A stretch of DNA of 43,175 nt from Phallusia fumigata (GCA_008931825.1 QXVZ01018626.1:1-43175); one strand, 5' to 3'. Shown: positions 1 through 25,725, numbered from the stretch's first letter. Translations and numbers: made by a program. Notes: generated by a model not told the origin, from the sequence alone.

Positions 1-315
1 ACTATTTGTTTGCGCTAGATGGGGCAAGTAAGCGATGGTAGAGAAACAAATTTCCTGAATGGGAATTTTTGATTTTGAAACTGAAACCATCCGTTTAAAC
101 AAACAACCAATTTGTTTGGCTGTCATGTGAACTGGTTGACAAAATGTTTTCTGTGATTGTACGCTTTACTAGTCAGTGTTTGTCAGCTTTTCTTTAAATT
201 GGCAATGAAAATTTTTGATTTTGTTGTGTGGTTTTGACTTTCGGGTATACCACAACAATTAATGTTGTAATTTGTCATAATAAAAGTTGTCATTATTTTC
301 AAAATGTTGTTTACA

Positions 316-330
316 GGTTATGTATAGAAA
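316..330 (+). promoter_or_regulatory. Acceptor-like site and short 5' leader of the ZCCHC8 gene
   Basis: A T-rich stretch ending in TTTACAG lies just before the start codon, leaving a 14-nt leader. It could be the acceptor of a 5' UTR intron or, if the organism is a tunicate, a spliced-leader trans-splicing acceptor. No upstream exon can be identified in the 315 bases available. Confidence 0.35.
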
Positions 331-3300
331 ATGTCTGTATTTGCTGAGGAAAACTTGTTTAATGAGTTTGAGGAAAAAGATGAAGAATCAAGTGCAGAGG
401 AAAGTGATGATGATAATGAGGAACTAGGTTCTGTATTAAACCAGTATAAGGAAGAAAATGTGAAGCTTAAACAAGAAAATATCCTTTTATGACTTAATTA
501 TATACATGACCAAAATTATATTGTCTGCTGTATAACAGTTATATTTTCAACCTGTTTGTTTACAACAGGTAATCTACAAACAAAATAATTCGAGAAAATG
601 ACCATGGGTAGTTTATCTTTAACCTTGGACACCAACTGTTGTGTCCGTTAAAAGTTGTGATTTTGTCTGGCAATCGGAAACTTTCATACACATCAGTAAT
701 TCTGTGTCAAAAAGAAACACTATAAAATCAGGCTGTCTAGGTGAATGACATTAACGATACCTGTGAAGTGTTACAATGGTAAAGCAACTTTCAATCATGA
801 AACAAATATGGATAGGTATCACTTAAAAAGTTACCCCTTAACAAATGCATACATGAAGAATTAAAAAAGGCTCTACGCATTATAACACAGCCGGCAAACG
901 TCAAAGTTCGTGAACCCCACAATGATGGTCCTGTTGCTCAAATCCTTCTCTTCAACAATGTCTGCAACAACAGGTAACACATATGTTACCTTTTTTTCTG
1001 AAAATGAAGCAGTTTTCTGTGATGGCAACAAAATAAATCTATGTTGTTTCCTGTTTCCAGCAGTGAATTTTTGTTTTTGCAGTTGATTATTATTTATTTT
1101 AACATAATATCAGGTTATAGTTGGCTTAATAGCTGACTTTTCTATTGCTAAGAGTAGTTGCAAAGCTGTGATGTAGGCTGTAAGTGATTGTTGTGAAGAT
1201 ATATTGATTATTTTGTATAAAATTGTATATCCGGTAGATACTCATGTGATGTGACAAGTTTGTACTCCACAGCAGATAAGAATTTAGGTGTGCAGGTCAA
1301 TTAAATTTCCTTTTTTGTGTCAGGCAACAAATTGAGGAAATCAAACGGTTTCTGGGCACCATATCAACAAATCATTACCGGCACAAGGCTGAGTTTGTGG
1401 TCACACAACCCCAAACATCAGCTGTGCGATTTCCAGGTCATCAACGCAAGCCATACATGCCTGAACAAAGCAGCAGAGATCAAAAACGAGCACAAAAAGC
1501 TTACATTGTAACAAGGAGCTTTCAAGTTTTTAATGAAAACTTCTACATGGATCAACTTGGGGAACCTCTGTTGGTATGTTCATAATTTTTTTTGGAGAAA
1601 CATTTATTGGTTGGGTTGAGTTGTCACGTGTTTACAGAGAAATGAAAAAAGTGACTGCACTGTTCCTGAATATGATCGAGCATACAGTGATACTCTTGAT
1701 GGAGAAATTGAAGTTCCTGAAAATGACCCACATGTTTTTACGTAAGTTTTTACATATTAGTAGTACTAATTTTAACATTTTTATGGACAAACTTAAGTCA
1801 TCAGTCAATGCCAATCAAATTAACAAAATAATAAAACTGGAATCTCTTCCACATTTACTGACTAATAGGTAATATATATCTTGGCGAAATATATATACAT
1901 GTCTTTTAGAAAGCCAAGTCTTTATCCGTCATACTGTTCTGCAGTGATTTGTCTATTCAAAATATACATGGTTTTTTTACTGACTAATATTCTTAAATGG
2001 TTTGTCAAAATGGATAGGCAAATTGTAAATTGTTTTATTGTAGGAAAGCCAGTCGTTTGTGTTTCAATTGTGGACTAAAAGATCATCAGGTTAAAGATTG
2101 CCCTTCACCTCGCGATTTTCGAGGAATCAATCAGAGACGGCAGGTAATCTAGTCAGATAATAGTGATTACATCAAGTACAATTTGTGCTGTATTTTTAGC
2201 AATTTTTGGATAAAGTTTCCAATTCACCACAAGCGGGCTCCACACGGTATCATGCAGACAAGGAAATTGATGAATCCGATCCGCGCTTCGCAAATTTTAA
2301 ACCGGGAGTCATCAGGTACTGTACTTTGTATGTTCCACAAAGTAAGCGATTCAACTGTGCTTATAATGAAAACCAATAACTTCCTTATTTAATATTTGCA
2401 GAACAACACTGTTACTTACGTTTCTTGCTCAAACAAAGGAAGCATAGGAAAATTTCCAACTATAAAATGCCTAGATTTATTGTAATTTTGCAGGCCATAT
2501 TTCCCTGTCTTGGGTTCGAATCACACCATAGGCTAGATTTTTCAGCCAATGCCTTGCTGCATGGAAATGCATGAAAGGCTGACACAGTCCACAAAATGCC
2601 ACTTGCAGGCTGGCATACTGTATTTTTTTAGTGTGCCATAATCATTGGAAAGCGTAGAAGCTTTAGGGCAGATCCCAGTATCCAATATGTACAAGCATAT
2701 AATGCACAGTTGAACTTTTTACCTATGTTTCATTTTATTTGTTTAGTGAGGCATTACAAGAAGCACTTGGTATGGAGCGGCACGACCTTCCACCGTATAT
2801 CTATCAAATGAGAATGCTCGGTTATCCTCCTGGACATTTACACAACGCCAGATCAACAGTGTCCGGGCTCAACATGTACAATGGTACTGCTGGAAAGAAA
2901 GACAATTCAGGGGAGAGTGATACCGACGGCGCAGATGGTAAATCCTTATTTTGTCAACATTTCATTTAGCAGGTTGTCGTACACCTCAATACAGCCATTC
3001 AGTTTTATCCTGTTTGCAGGTCTCGTCGACATTGACAAGATAATAGACTACCCTGGTTTTAACACAAAAGCACCTTCACACATATATGATGTAAGTCAAA
3101 ATTAAAGTGCTAAAATTTGCAAAGTACAGGGTAAAAAAATCAGAATGACCCTTTTACACTTTCTTCTGGGTTTCCCGAAATTAAAATCTGGCACATTAAA
3201 TTTCTCCTTTACACACAAGTATGTATGTATCGATCAGAACCACAGAGAGCGGAATGCATTGCCGATGGATGATTGCCATGATAAGGAAGTTATGATATCA

Positions 3301-5817
3301 TACCACAGACATCGCAATGACATACTACGGAGGTAACAGTTTGACTTATCCTTGCATAACATGCCAATGCTACCAGGTTTATTCTAAAATGACTAATTTC
3401 CTGTTATGTTCATTACCAACCACAACTGTTATGTAGTGACGTGTATGTGATAATTGTAAATCCACCTCTATCAGATGGGGAGTTTATTCGGAAACAAGGG
3501 AATTGGAATGCTGGCTACTACCCAGTTACTTAAATACCTATGTTTGAATTGATATACAACGTTTAGGCAAAACAACTGTTTTTTCAAACATTGTATAGAT
3601 AGTAGGGATAGGAAGAACCGAGCCAAAACTGGAGTACTCGGTACCGAGCGTCGCAATTTCTGATGCTCGTAAAATGGGTGTTTCACTTAATGTTGGCTTG
3701 CCTCACATGTTATGCAGAAGGGGCCTCTAGAGCTTAAATACGGCCCTGGTGGCTAGATAAGGGACTTTGAAAAAGTAAAAAAATAGTGTAAATGGGAATG
3801 TTAGTGATGTCACAATACAACGAGCACTGAGCGTTACCGTGAGATGCTTGGTGCTCGACCAAACAGAACACTTGTAGTTTTGGCCCATCCCTAATAGATA
3901 GCATTATAAAACCTTTTCTTTCACAAATAAGTTCATGTTCTTTTTGCAATTTACATAGTCATACTTTCAACAGTATATACTTGCTGTTGTGCAGGAAAAT
4001 GGACAAGGAGAATGAAGAAATTCGATCAGCGAAGCGAAGGAAAGTAAACGATCCAGAAGAAGAGTTGGTGGCGATAGTACAAGACAATACTATTGAAGTT
4101 GACATGGAGATCGGAGATGACAGTAAGTTTCAGATGCACAGTATCTTTTGATTTTTAAAATCTTACATCTGTAAATTCAATATCTGCTTAATTTTGATTT
4201 TGTAGGCCCTGAACATAATTCTCCACTCAAACAGGATGAATTAAGTCAAAAGCTGTTTACCGATGATGCAGACAATTGTATTGAGGTAATATTCCATAAA
4301 AAATGTTGTTAAAATATTTAAACTTCAGAGTGCACCACCACATTCTCCTTGATCAAGGCAATGTTACCCAAAGTTTACAAAAAATACTTATAGAAATCAA
4401 AAAAGGCAAGCTTGTCATAAAGTCTGCAATATATATTGCAATCATGGTTGCACCAACATTTCAGTGCTTTGCCAATCATGTTCATTTTAGTACTTTACTA
4501 ATAGTACAAACTTTTGTGGCTTCTAATCCTGACTTGGCCGCTTGTGTTTCCCTGGGCAAGAAACTTGGGCAACATTGCTCCAATCCAATGGACTCAGATT
4601 GACTCAAAATGAAGTCACCAACTTTAAAAAATTAAATCAAAAATGATCTAAAGAAACTGCAATGAGGCAGGTGGCTCATCCCAGCATGATGCATTTATGC
4701 AGGGTTCTGCTCACCGAGGATAAAAATGTAACAAATTTACCCAAACAGGATTTTAGTTTTTGACCTAATCTTCTTTACATTTACAATGTTTCCTCATTCA
4801 ATAGATTATTGAAAGTCCTGATGGTGAAGTTGAAGAGGGCGAAATTGATGAAAATCCTCTGGAAGAGGAAGNACCTAATCTTCTTTACATTTACAATGTT
4901 TCCTCATTCAATAGATTATTGAAAGTCCTGATGGTGAAGTTGAAGAGGGCGAAATTGATGAAAATCCTCTGGAAGAGGAAGCAGATGAAGAAGAGATTGA
5001 CTGCGATGAGGATTTTGCTGAAGACTTCAATGCAGGAGATCTAAGTGAGGAACAGCTGCAAATTAAAAGGGAGATCATTTTGAAAAAACTTAAGGAACAG
5101 ATGAAGCTCAAACAAGAAGAGGACGAGATCATTGTTGTGTCTTCCGAAACGGACCAATCAGTGATCGTTGTCGAGTCCGACAGTGATTCTACCCAAGTGG
5201 TTTCTATGGACAAAGAGGCTATAAGCCAAGAAAGTGTCAAATCCGAGCCTATGTTCCAAGAGATTAAAGATGAAGATGATCAGCACGAGGACCCCTTGGA
5301 TAAAGAGATCATCGTTGAGGAAGAAACTTGTGAAGAGAGCGGAGTTGAAACAAACAATGACGATATTGATGTCAGCGAAAATCAACCTGATGTTATCACT
5401 GCAATTCAGTCACCGACGGACATTTTCAACACACCTGCATCAACTGGTGTGGATTTTACCTCAGATGAAATCCCTAATAACTTTTGTGAGAATTCTGATC
5501 ATAGAGATTCCGATCAGTGCGAACAGTCGCCCAAAACTATCAATTCACCCATTAAAAGTGACAACCTACCTGAAAATGGAAATATTCAAATGGACTCTAA
5601 CATAGATACAGAATGCTCTGAAGGTGGAGATTTGGCTCTGGGGTCTGGTGATGAATCACTGGAAGTTTCAGCTAAGGGGCTTCCCCACCGTTCGAAGTTT
5701 GCCAAGGGTGTGACTCAATTTGATGCGTATTACACTGAAACTAAGTCAAGCGGCGTGTTTAACAAACTTCGTGGCTTGTTAAAAAATTCACCCATTCGCC
5801 AAAGCAAGGGGTCGTAG
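331..5817 (+). CDS. ZCCHC8: ZCCHC8 ortholog, scaffold of the NEXT RNA-surveillance complex
   Basis: Twelve exons: 331-478, 853-973, 1324-1573, 1638-1741, 2044-2143, 2200-2315, 2747-2937, 3020-3090, 3220-3332, 3995-4122, 4206-4285, 4915-5817. All phases agree and give 774 aa (human about 707). The protein has an acidic N-terminus, then a short coiled-coil around residues 35-60. A CCHC zinc knuckle follows at 214-227 (CFNCGLKDHQVKDC). The PSP domain lies at about 265-315, with FKPGVI, LPPYIYQMR and GYPPG. The middle is acidic with an AKRRK nuclear-signal-like patch. The last ~43 residues (SKFAKGVTQF, LRGLLKNSP) match the conserved C-terminal segment that engages the helicase MTR4. In the family, ZCCHC8 bridges RBM7 and MTR4 to feed nuclear transcripts to the exosome. 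Introns 2-11 are GT-AG; intron 1 is AT-AC. Exon 12 is partly duplicated by an assembly join at 4872. Confidence 0.93.
479..852 (+). other. U12-type AT-AC intron (ZCCHC8 intron 1)
   Basis: The 5' splice site is ATATCCTTTT, an exact match to the minor-spliceosome consensus. CCCCTTAAC at 834-842 matches the U12 branch site (TTCCTTAAC) at 7 of 9 positions and ends 10 nt before the terminal AC at 851-852. Splicing joins phase 1 to phase 1 and yields KQENEELKK, which aligns with the coiled-coil of known ZCCHC8. No GT-AG alternative keeps the frame, and unspliced reading stops at TGA 490-492. Confidence 0.9.
3595..3901. mobile_element. hAT-type MITE copy 1 in ZCCHC8 intron 9
   Basis: The element spans 3603-3893 (291 bp), with imperfect terminal inverted repeats starting TAGGGAT (left TAGGGATAGG; right, reverse-complemented, TAGGGATGGGCC). 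It is flanked by a perfect 8-bp direct repeat ATAGATAG (3595-3602 and 3894-3901), the target duplication length of hAT transposons. No transposase frame is present, so it is non-autonomous. Its interior, with many CTCGGTACCGAGC-like motifs, matches the element at 12358-12943. Confidence 0.88.
4763..4981. repeat. Perfect 109-bp direct repeat around a single N (assembly join)
   Basis: Bases 4763-4871 and 4873-4981 are identical and separated by one N at 4872. Each copy contains the end of ZCCHC8 intron 11 and the start of exon 12. Identity through intron and exon, plus the N at the junction, indicates two contigs whose overlap was not merged. Collapsing one copy restores a clean exon starting after the CAATAG acceptor. 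Confidence 0.9.
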
Positions 5818-6125
5818 ATGTTAGAATTTTCTTTGTTTGGTAACCTTATCAATTCAGTTCTGTACTCTGTTGAAAACTTTCAACATGATATTTATAAAAC
5901 CTATTTTATGTTGCTTGAATCAAATTGCAAGGTCAATGCTGTGTTAATGTGCTGTTCAGCATTCTGTCACATTTTAGGTCATTTTATTGTAAAATGAAGT
6001 TTTTGAAAAGATCAAAACTTTGAAAAAGGTTGGTTATTGTGAAAATAATTTGTGAATGTGTTACCTTTATACTTGTTGAATGGATTTGTGAGCCTGCCAA
6101 ATTCTATACTGTTTACTGTTTTCAA

Positions 6126-6131
6126 AATAAA
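6126..6131 (+). terminator. Poly(A) signal of ZCCHC8
   Basis: AATAAA about 310 nt after the ZCCHC8 stop codon, in an AT-rich 3' flank. It is the first canonical signal I see downstream. Confidence 0.6.
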
Positions 6132-9100
6132 CCCTGCATTAAATTGTTTTGGTTAAGAGCTTTGTTTTTTCATGAAGTTCATGGACAATTCTTCCTACTA
6201 GCCAAGATACTTTGGCCCAGGAACGGCCTGGTGAAAAATTGTAAAATCGATGCACACCCGGTTAAAATAACATTTAACTTTTCAGTTGTAGTAACTAAAT
6301 AAGACTCAAACTCTGATACAAATGTGTAAACAACTCAACTCAACTCAAAAACCAGTCTTCCTATTTCAACTTACATTTACTCTTACTAAAAGGACTCGCT
6401 GAACTCAAACACACAAGCAAACCTGTTTGTCATTTGTGCAATACATCAAAAGATCAGCCGTTTATTTTCAATGGAAAGCTACAAACAAGGGGTGGTGTTT
6501 TGGTAAAAGTATTGGTGTTGGCACCTGGCTACTGATGGTTATAGAAGTGAAGTCGTTTCAAACCGCTTCTTACCAGGATTGCCAGAACACAAAGGGGGGC
6601 GGGGAGGAGGGGTGGAAATAAGGGGTGCTTGTGCATTACAGTTAGCACATTATTGGAGGTGGCTTAATGGTGAAGTACAATGACGGCAATCAGGAGCTAT
6701 GAATAAACAAGACTGGCTAGGAGGAAAAGCAAAGAAAAGCGGCAACTACAAGAAAAGCCCGCTGCAAAAACACAAAAACAAACGAAAAGCACAAAAAAAC
6801 TGTAAAATCATGCAGGATAACCCAATTAAAAGAAAAAGGAAAAAATACAAACGACGACCACAAAAAACGGGGTACTACTGCTAGAGCTAGATGAAAAAGG
6901 CGCTTAAACTATTTTTACATGTCCCAGTCGGACAGAGTTGGTAATGTATTGCACACATATACAGTATTACTACACTATTTCTTAAGCTCAACAGCATCAG
7001 TATTAGTGAGGTTGGAAAATAAGGTGGCCAAATAACAGACCAAAATTTTGATAGAAAGGCAAATTTATTATTAGTTTCAGTTTGAGAAGGTTTGGGAAAT
7101 GGTTGCCTAATTATAAAAAAATGAGGGCTGCTTCAAGTTCAGACATTTTCCAATCGGGCTTAATGACATGGATTGTTCCCCACTGAAATATGGATGAACA
7201 CATCTATAGTGGCAGTGTTCGGTTAGCGATAAAATGAAAATGGCACAGGATGTATTTTCTCATTTTGATCAGTTTGAAAAACACCAAAATTTAGTTTTGC
7301 GCAACGAGTCGAAAGTCATGTGATTTCTTGTCTTTGTCGCATATTTTTAATCTCCCTTTTAATGCAACTTACGTTTCCGAAAAATTTGATTAATTTTCTC
7401 ATAACATTTCCCAACAAACTGCAGACTACGGTAAACAAAAGAGCTACAAGGATAATGATGCATGCTACTGGGAAAAGGGCGCATGGGATTTAATGTACAA
7501 CATACAAGCATGGTTGTGAATCACAGGAAAAATTGGCAATTAACACAGGAGATTACAGCACCGCTACGTACATCGGGATTAAATACACAATAGTATAAGA
7601 GAGTATACGCCTTGAACTTCTACAAACTGGCAACAACATGCAAAACTTGTACATGAATAATACTAGTGCTAGTGATAAAATGGCCCACAGCCCAATACAG
7701 ATTATAGAGGTTTCCAACCAAGTAACCTTCAGCGTACCAGCCCGTCTACAGTCAGATTTTTTTGGGGCAAAAACTTATCATTATGGGAGATTGTTTTTCG
7801 GGACTCAAGAAAAAAAACACCAGCGGCAATATCTTTACAATCACAGCTAATCGCCAAAACATCTACGCCAAAATCCATCCACACAAAATATACCACCGCA
7901 GATTCGAATTCGAAAATTCACGACCATCTAGTGGTTCACACAAACAACATATTTTGCCCATACCTCCGTGACATCAAACTCTTAGCCCCGATAGGGGGAG
8001 CAAGGCTCTCCGCCAGAAAAAAGGGAAAAAAAACTTACGTGAGCATACCGACTGACAACCAAAGCGACAAAGGCACACTAAACCGACACAACACATCGCA
8101 AGGAGGTTTCAATTTCAAGCACTTACAGTGACAGAGAATTAAGAAAGCAACACTATAAGTCGGGCGCGCTGCTGTAGCGTTAAAGCTAATACTAGCGTGG
8201 AGGGCGATATTACTTATAGTTCAGTTTGAGCGCGGTGCAAAGCAAAGTCGACACTACGAATGAGCCTTTGTATTTGACACCAATGAAATTAATAATGTTT
8301 AGATGCTAATCCCCCACAGACCAGGTTGAGTTTTATCGCAAAAGAACACCATGCAAGAATATTCCCACTCCGACAGTTATGACCAGAAAAATAAAAAAAT
8401 CAAACAATTTTGGGTAATCACTCAGAGCAAAGCTATTGCTCTGTTTATATACCTACATATATTTAACGACAACCGAAACTGACTTTTATACATACTTTAC
8501 CAGACCAACAATCAGGACAACATTGACAAATAGCAGCATGGCAGCGCAATAGACCAGTGTACTACACAGTACATAGATGCTTAACCGTAAGCAATGAGTA
8601 TAAAGCATTTACAACATGATATTTTCCTCTTGCTACAATCAGGTTATAGAAAATCACAAAGCATTGACAAAATGTAGTTTAAATCGACAGAAATTGTACA
8701 TGTGCTATGTTACTCATGTACATGACGTAGACTTACAGACACCAAATCATTTTTCTTTGTAATGCCTTTTTAGACACAGAATAAAACTTATAGTTGCATG
8801 GATACAATATGATCCCAAAATGAGAAGAGTAGTTTAGTTCCATTCGGCTATTATAAAGGACCAAATTATGTTTACCCTGGTTACAAAAATTTTGAAATGC
8901 AACAAAGAAAAATTTGGAATTTCATGTACAAATTTTCTTAGTTGAGTCTTATAAGAAATACCACCAATTATGAATAGCAAACAAAAAAATGCCAATTAGG
9001 GCATGGTGTAGGGGGGGGTCACTTAAAACGCCGGACATTCAAAGCTGTTTTGACAGTTAGAAGCCAAGTAAGCAAATCTGTGTACATATACAGTGATCCA

Positions 9101-9370
9101 GATTACAAAACGCATGGTGCGGCGAACACAAAGTTTAAGACCAATTAGTGCAACAACAACAGCAACAACAATCGCACAAACAGACACACAACACAAAACT
9201 CTTGCTCTGTAGAATTTAGGACAACAAAACAGAGAATTATGAGTAGAGTACAACAAATTTACCCTTTGTGACAAAAATTATATAAATTTAGTGTTGTTTG
9301 GTGGTTTGTATTTGCAAATAAAGAAACATTCGGTATGGTTTAGTAGTTTAAATCCATTTATAAAAATACA
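6132..9370. other. Spacer between the convergent ZCCHC8 and HIPK genes, no gene found
   Basis: I found no spliced coding pattern, intact tRNA or rRNA here. A purine-rich patch at about 6700-6880 opens a lysine-rich frame that looks like compositional noise. A less AT-rich patch lies at about 8150-8260. Extra AATAAA motifs on the - strand (for example complementary to 7064-7069) mean that longer HIPK 3' UTR forms could extend into this area. Confidence 0.5.
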
Positions 9371-9391
9371 GGCTTTGAAATTGCCATTAGA

Positions 9392-9397
9392 TTTATT
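9392..9397 (-). terminator. Poly(A) signal of HIPK
   Basis: The complement of TTTATT gives AATAAA, the first such hexamer on the - strand after the HIPK stop codon. It implies a 3' UTR of roughly 780 nt. Confidence 0.5.
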
Positions 9398-10151
9398 GTT
9401 TGTGCCTTTTGAGGTGGTAGCAGTGAATTGGGATGCGCCCAAACATGGGTAACTCTAATAGTTAGAATGAACACTGAACATTCAAAACTTGGTTCTCGAA
9501 CAATTTTTTCCCTAACTGCTTTACCCAGCAGTGGTTTAGTGATTTTGGTCCATCCCACTTCACACAAAGAGCAGTTTTGTTGTGTTGAAAATCAGGAAAT
9601 CACTAAATGCATTTGTGATGAAACTTATGTAAAGCAGAGAGTAAAAGCGTGTAACAGACGAAGAAAAATCGGCGCAACGCCGCTAAAATAGGTTTGCTTG
9701 TACACCTACAACTAAAAGTTTCAAACGGGTTTAAAAGCAGATGCTACATGCACAACTGCCGCATATGCGCAGGCTTTGAAAATCGGTAAATGTCATGATA
9801 TTTGGAGTATAAAACATCATTACACTGAACAGCCCATTGCGGTTCACTGGAAATAACAAAGTTTCTATGTAGCTAAAGGCAAGTATGCGATTTTGCAAAA
9901 CACTACGCGAATTGAAGCGACCTTACACCGCTAACTGCCCAGGCTAATAAATAGTATGGGCTTAGTACAATACCGTTGCGTATACAAAAAGGCAGCTACT
10001 AGAATCGTACACTGTACACTGAAACACACATACATGTTTTCCACACAGCACATACATTGGTATACTGATATAATGATCACTACAATCAACGGGCCAGATT
10101 GGCCACCAACCGAACCAAGATTCTATACAGCTGAGCACGTGGTTTCACCTA

Positions 10152-23383
<13,232 letters not shown>

Positions 23384-23393
23384 TCCACATATC

Positions 23394-24284
23394 TGCAAAA
23401 GAAATTTTAATTTCTTAATATTACACTAACTAAGTTCATACATCAGATATTTTAGCAACTAGCAGTTGTGAAAAGATACAACATGACATCAGTGTCAGAT
23501 TGGAAGTTTCTGTTTTGCAGCAACACACAGATGTTTAATGAAAAAAAACGATTGTGTCTGCCCAGTTTACCACATATTTTAAAAGTGAATAATATTCAAT
23601 TTATTAGCATTATTTGCTTTGCTTAACAGCCGATAAATTAAGAGATGCTGTCTCAAAACATAATATGCTAACAAGATTTGCTCCTCTGCACAAGCTACTG
23701 CTCTTTCAGAATCGTTTCCATAACATATTTGAACGATTCGATCAGTTTATTTGACTTATCTTTATTAAACTTGTGGTGAGGTAATTCTATGGCCAAACCA
23801 AATAGTTATCATATCAGTCTGTCTCCTCAACTTGAGTGTATACCCAGTCACCCCAAAACTGCGCAAGTGTGCACATAAAAAAGTTAGTTGGGGTATTGAA
23901 AAATTCGGACAATGAAACCTTTGGATATTTAAATAACACCCATTATTCAAAGAGGTATTCACATGTGTAAATAGAATTTCTGCAATCTGTTCTGTGTACA
24001 CAAGTGTGACTAAGGGAAATTGGTAGGCTGGCATTTATTTTTATGGCCTCAAACTGAACCGGGATTAAACAAAAGAAAACAGAAAAAAATAACTAGGAAC
24101 AAGTACAGTTTTAACACTTATAATACACAAAGTTCTAAATCAAAAAGTTGACACTCATATGCGGGTACCCATCTGTCGTTTTATCTCCAGGCCGAAATGA
24201 AATCAAACTGCCACCAAAAAAGCCGGTAAAACAGTCCAAAAACACTTGCAACGCAAAATCACTACAAAAACAACAAGTACTTAC
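23394..24284 (-). other. Probable HIPK 5' UTR intron
   Basis: The first coding exon is preceded by a strong acceptor (TTCTTTTGCAG) nine bases before the start codon. Upstream on the same strand a consensus donor GTAAGT begins at 24284. Together they define a plausible 0.9-kb intron in the 5' UTR. The alternative is spliced-leader addition at the acceptor. Confidence 0.55.
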
Positions 24285-24420
24285 TTTACAGCCTCATTCG
24301 ATCTTGTTTGCGCTGTTCTTTCACTGCCTAATTCGTTTTCTAAGCTTTTTCCAGCGCTTTCCGTGCGTCAACAGCGGCCTTTGTCAGTTACAGCAGTCGT
24401 GCGCCATCTTCGACCTATAC
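24285..24420 (-). other. Candidate non-coding first exon of HIPK
   Basis: This segment ends at a consensus donor and follows promoter-like motifs. Its last bases include a four-codon upstream frame (ATG AGG CTG TAA, 24297-24286) ending one base before the donor. The 5' limit is not visible in the sequence and is set here from the YY1-like box position. Confidence 0.4.
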
Positions 24421-24544
24421 GCGGATGTGACGTCACCGTTGCGGTCACGTGATCCCGTTACCAGCACGAGGCCGAGCAACGGTCGTCGGTTGGCAGATGC
24501 TCAAGTGCCTTTTCGCGCATTTGTGGCATCGCGTGGCGGGAAAA
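24401..24544 (-). promoter_or_regulatory. HIPK promoter cluster: E2F-like, E-box, CRE, YY1-like
   Basis: A CG-rich island in otherwise AT-rich DNA. It contains, in order toward the gene, TTTTCCCGCC (24544-24535, E2F-like), CACGTG (24446-24451), a full CRE TGACGTCA (24428-24435) and AAGATGGCGC (24410-24401, YY1-like, usually near the start of the transcript). Order and position fit a TATA-less promoter for the HIPK gene. Actual binding is not shown. Confidence 0.55.
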
Positions 24545-24599
24545 TTTGCGCCCGGAACAAAAGAATAATTTTAGCAGCAAGTGTTGTTGGCTAAATAAT

Positions 24600-25640
24600 A
24601 CTTTTTTTGGACTAAATTGTAGTTGTCAAAAGATACTCGCATTTTCTATGTTTTATGTTAAGATGTTTATCTTTTTCATGTTTGATATTTGTCAAAATTG
24701 TTTTTTCTTAAATACCATCCCATATCATTTGAAAAAAATTTTGATGCCAAACAAACGGCCTTGGGCAAACCAGACCATGCTTATTTTTGCTATATTTTAT
24801 ATTTAGAGTACACAGTGAAATATTATCCTTTTTAACTAATTAACCGTACAGAAAATTAAAAGTTAAGTTAAGATAAGTTATGCTTGTACATAATTTGGTC
24901 AAGTAACTTGAAAGCAAAAAAGCAGCCGAGAACACAGGAATAGTTTTGTCCCATAGCTTTTGTGACGTTTACTATTTGTTTTGTGTTTTATTGGGCATAA
25001 ACCATATGCTAAAAACTTAATAATTTACTTTACCGACACCTAGCGGCGCAGCATATTTCTTTCTAATGTTGGAATTGAGTACTTATAGTTTTTTGTCTAA
25101 GTTTTGTATGCACTATCTTGCTTTGTTTATTATTAGCGCAGCAATCGTTTGCTTCCTTTTTTGACAAGTAATTCCTATCCAAAACAGTCTATGCCTTTTT
25201 TTGCGTCAAACAAAGCTGTTTTTGCTTCGTGTTTTAGGTCGTTCCTTTGAAGTTACTCTTTTTACCATTTTTTGCTCAACTTTTTTCACCATTTTGGTTT
25301 TTCCATTTCAGCCACTTTATCAAGACTCGAATAAACGTTGATTACGTTACGCGCTCACCATTTTATCGTGATTTTCAATGTTTTATTTTCAAGCAATGTA
25401 CATTATTAGTGATTACTAATTAGTCCTAACTAGGTCGTAAACCGATATTTGTCGACCTGTAGGCCTATGTGGTTAATTTACGCTCGAGATTAAATCGGTT
25501 CATTCTTGAGCTAAACTCTGCTCGAAACAAAATACTAAAGAAAGGGTAAAAAAAAATTTGCTATATTTGTGGAGACCGTTAGAGGTCGCTACACGTCAAT
25601 GTACCCAATTGCGCAGTTGTTGATTCAAAAGTGACTGGAG
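24600..25640. other. Spacer between HIPK promoter and trypsin array
   Basis: AT-rich sequence without a recognisable gene. It presumably includes distal HIPK regulatory sequence on the left and the leader of a possible + strand exon on the right. Confidence 0.4.
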
Positions 25641-25651
25641 GTTCTGTGAAT

Positions 25652-25725
25652 ATGTCCGGAAATAAGCAAACAGAATATTTTAGGTCATTGTGTGCACAGA
25701 ATGCGACTGTTTATCCTGCTCTAAA
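25652..25725 (+). CDS. Possible first exon of an unidentified + strand gene
   Basis: The frame from ATG 25652 encodes a short peptide beginning MSGNKQTEYFRSLC and meets a donor-like AAA|GTAAGC in phase 2 before a stop. Its pattern LCAQN...PAL is loosely like the N-terminus of CEP78, but this is too short to claim. The donor lies where homology to the trypsin 3' flanks begins, so the GTAAGC may be chance. No partner exon was found downstream on this strand. Confidence 0.25.

Noticed and set aside
2500..2600. GGTTCGAATC B-box-like motif in ZCCHC8 intron 6
   Set aside because: No matching A box or cloverleaf, and no similarity to the other SINE copies, so one short motif is not enough.
4303..4602. 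99-codon open frame inside ZCCHC8 intron 11
   Set aside because: It lies between two well-supported exons in phase and has no family similarity.
6699..6884. Lysine-rich 61-codon frame
   Set aside because: Purine-rich low-complexity DNA with no splice or start context, best seen as compositional.
24148..24594. 148-codon open frame on the + strand
   Set aside because: It is antisense to the HIPK promoter and candidate 5' exon, has no recognisable domain, and is explained by the CG-rich island having few stops.
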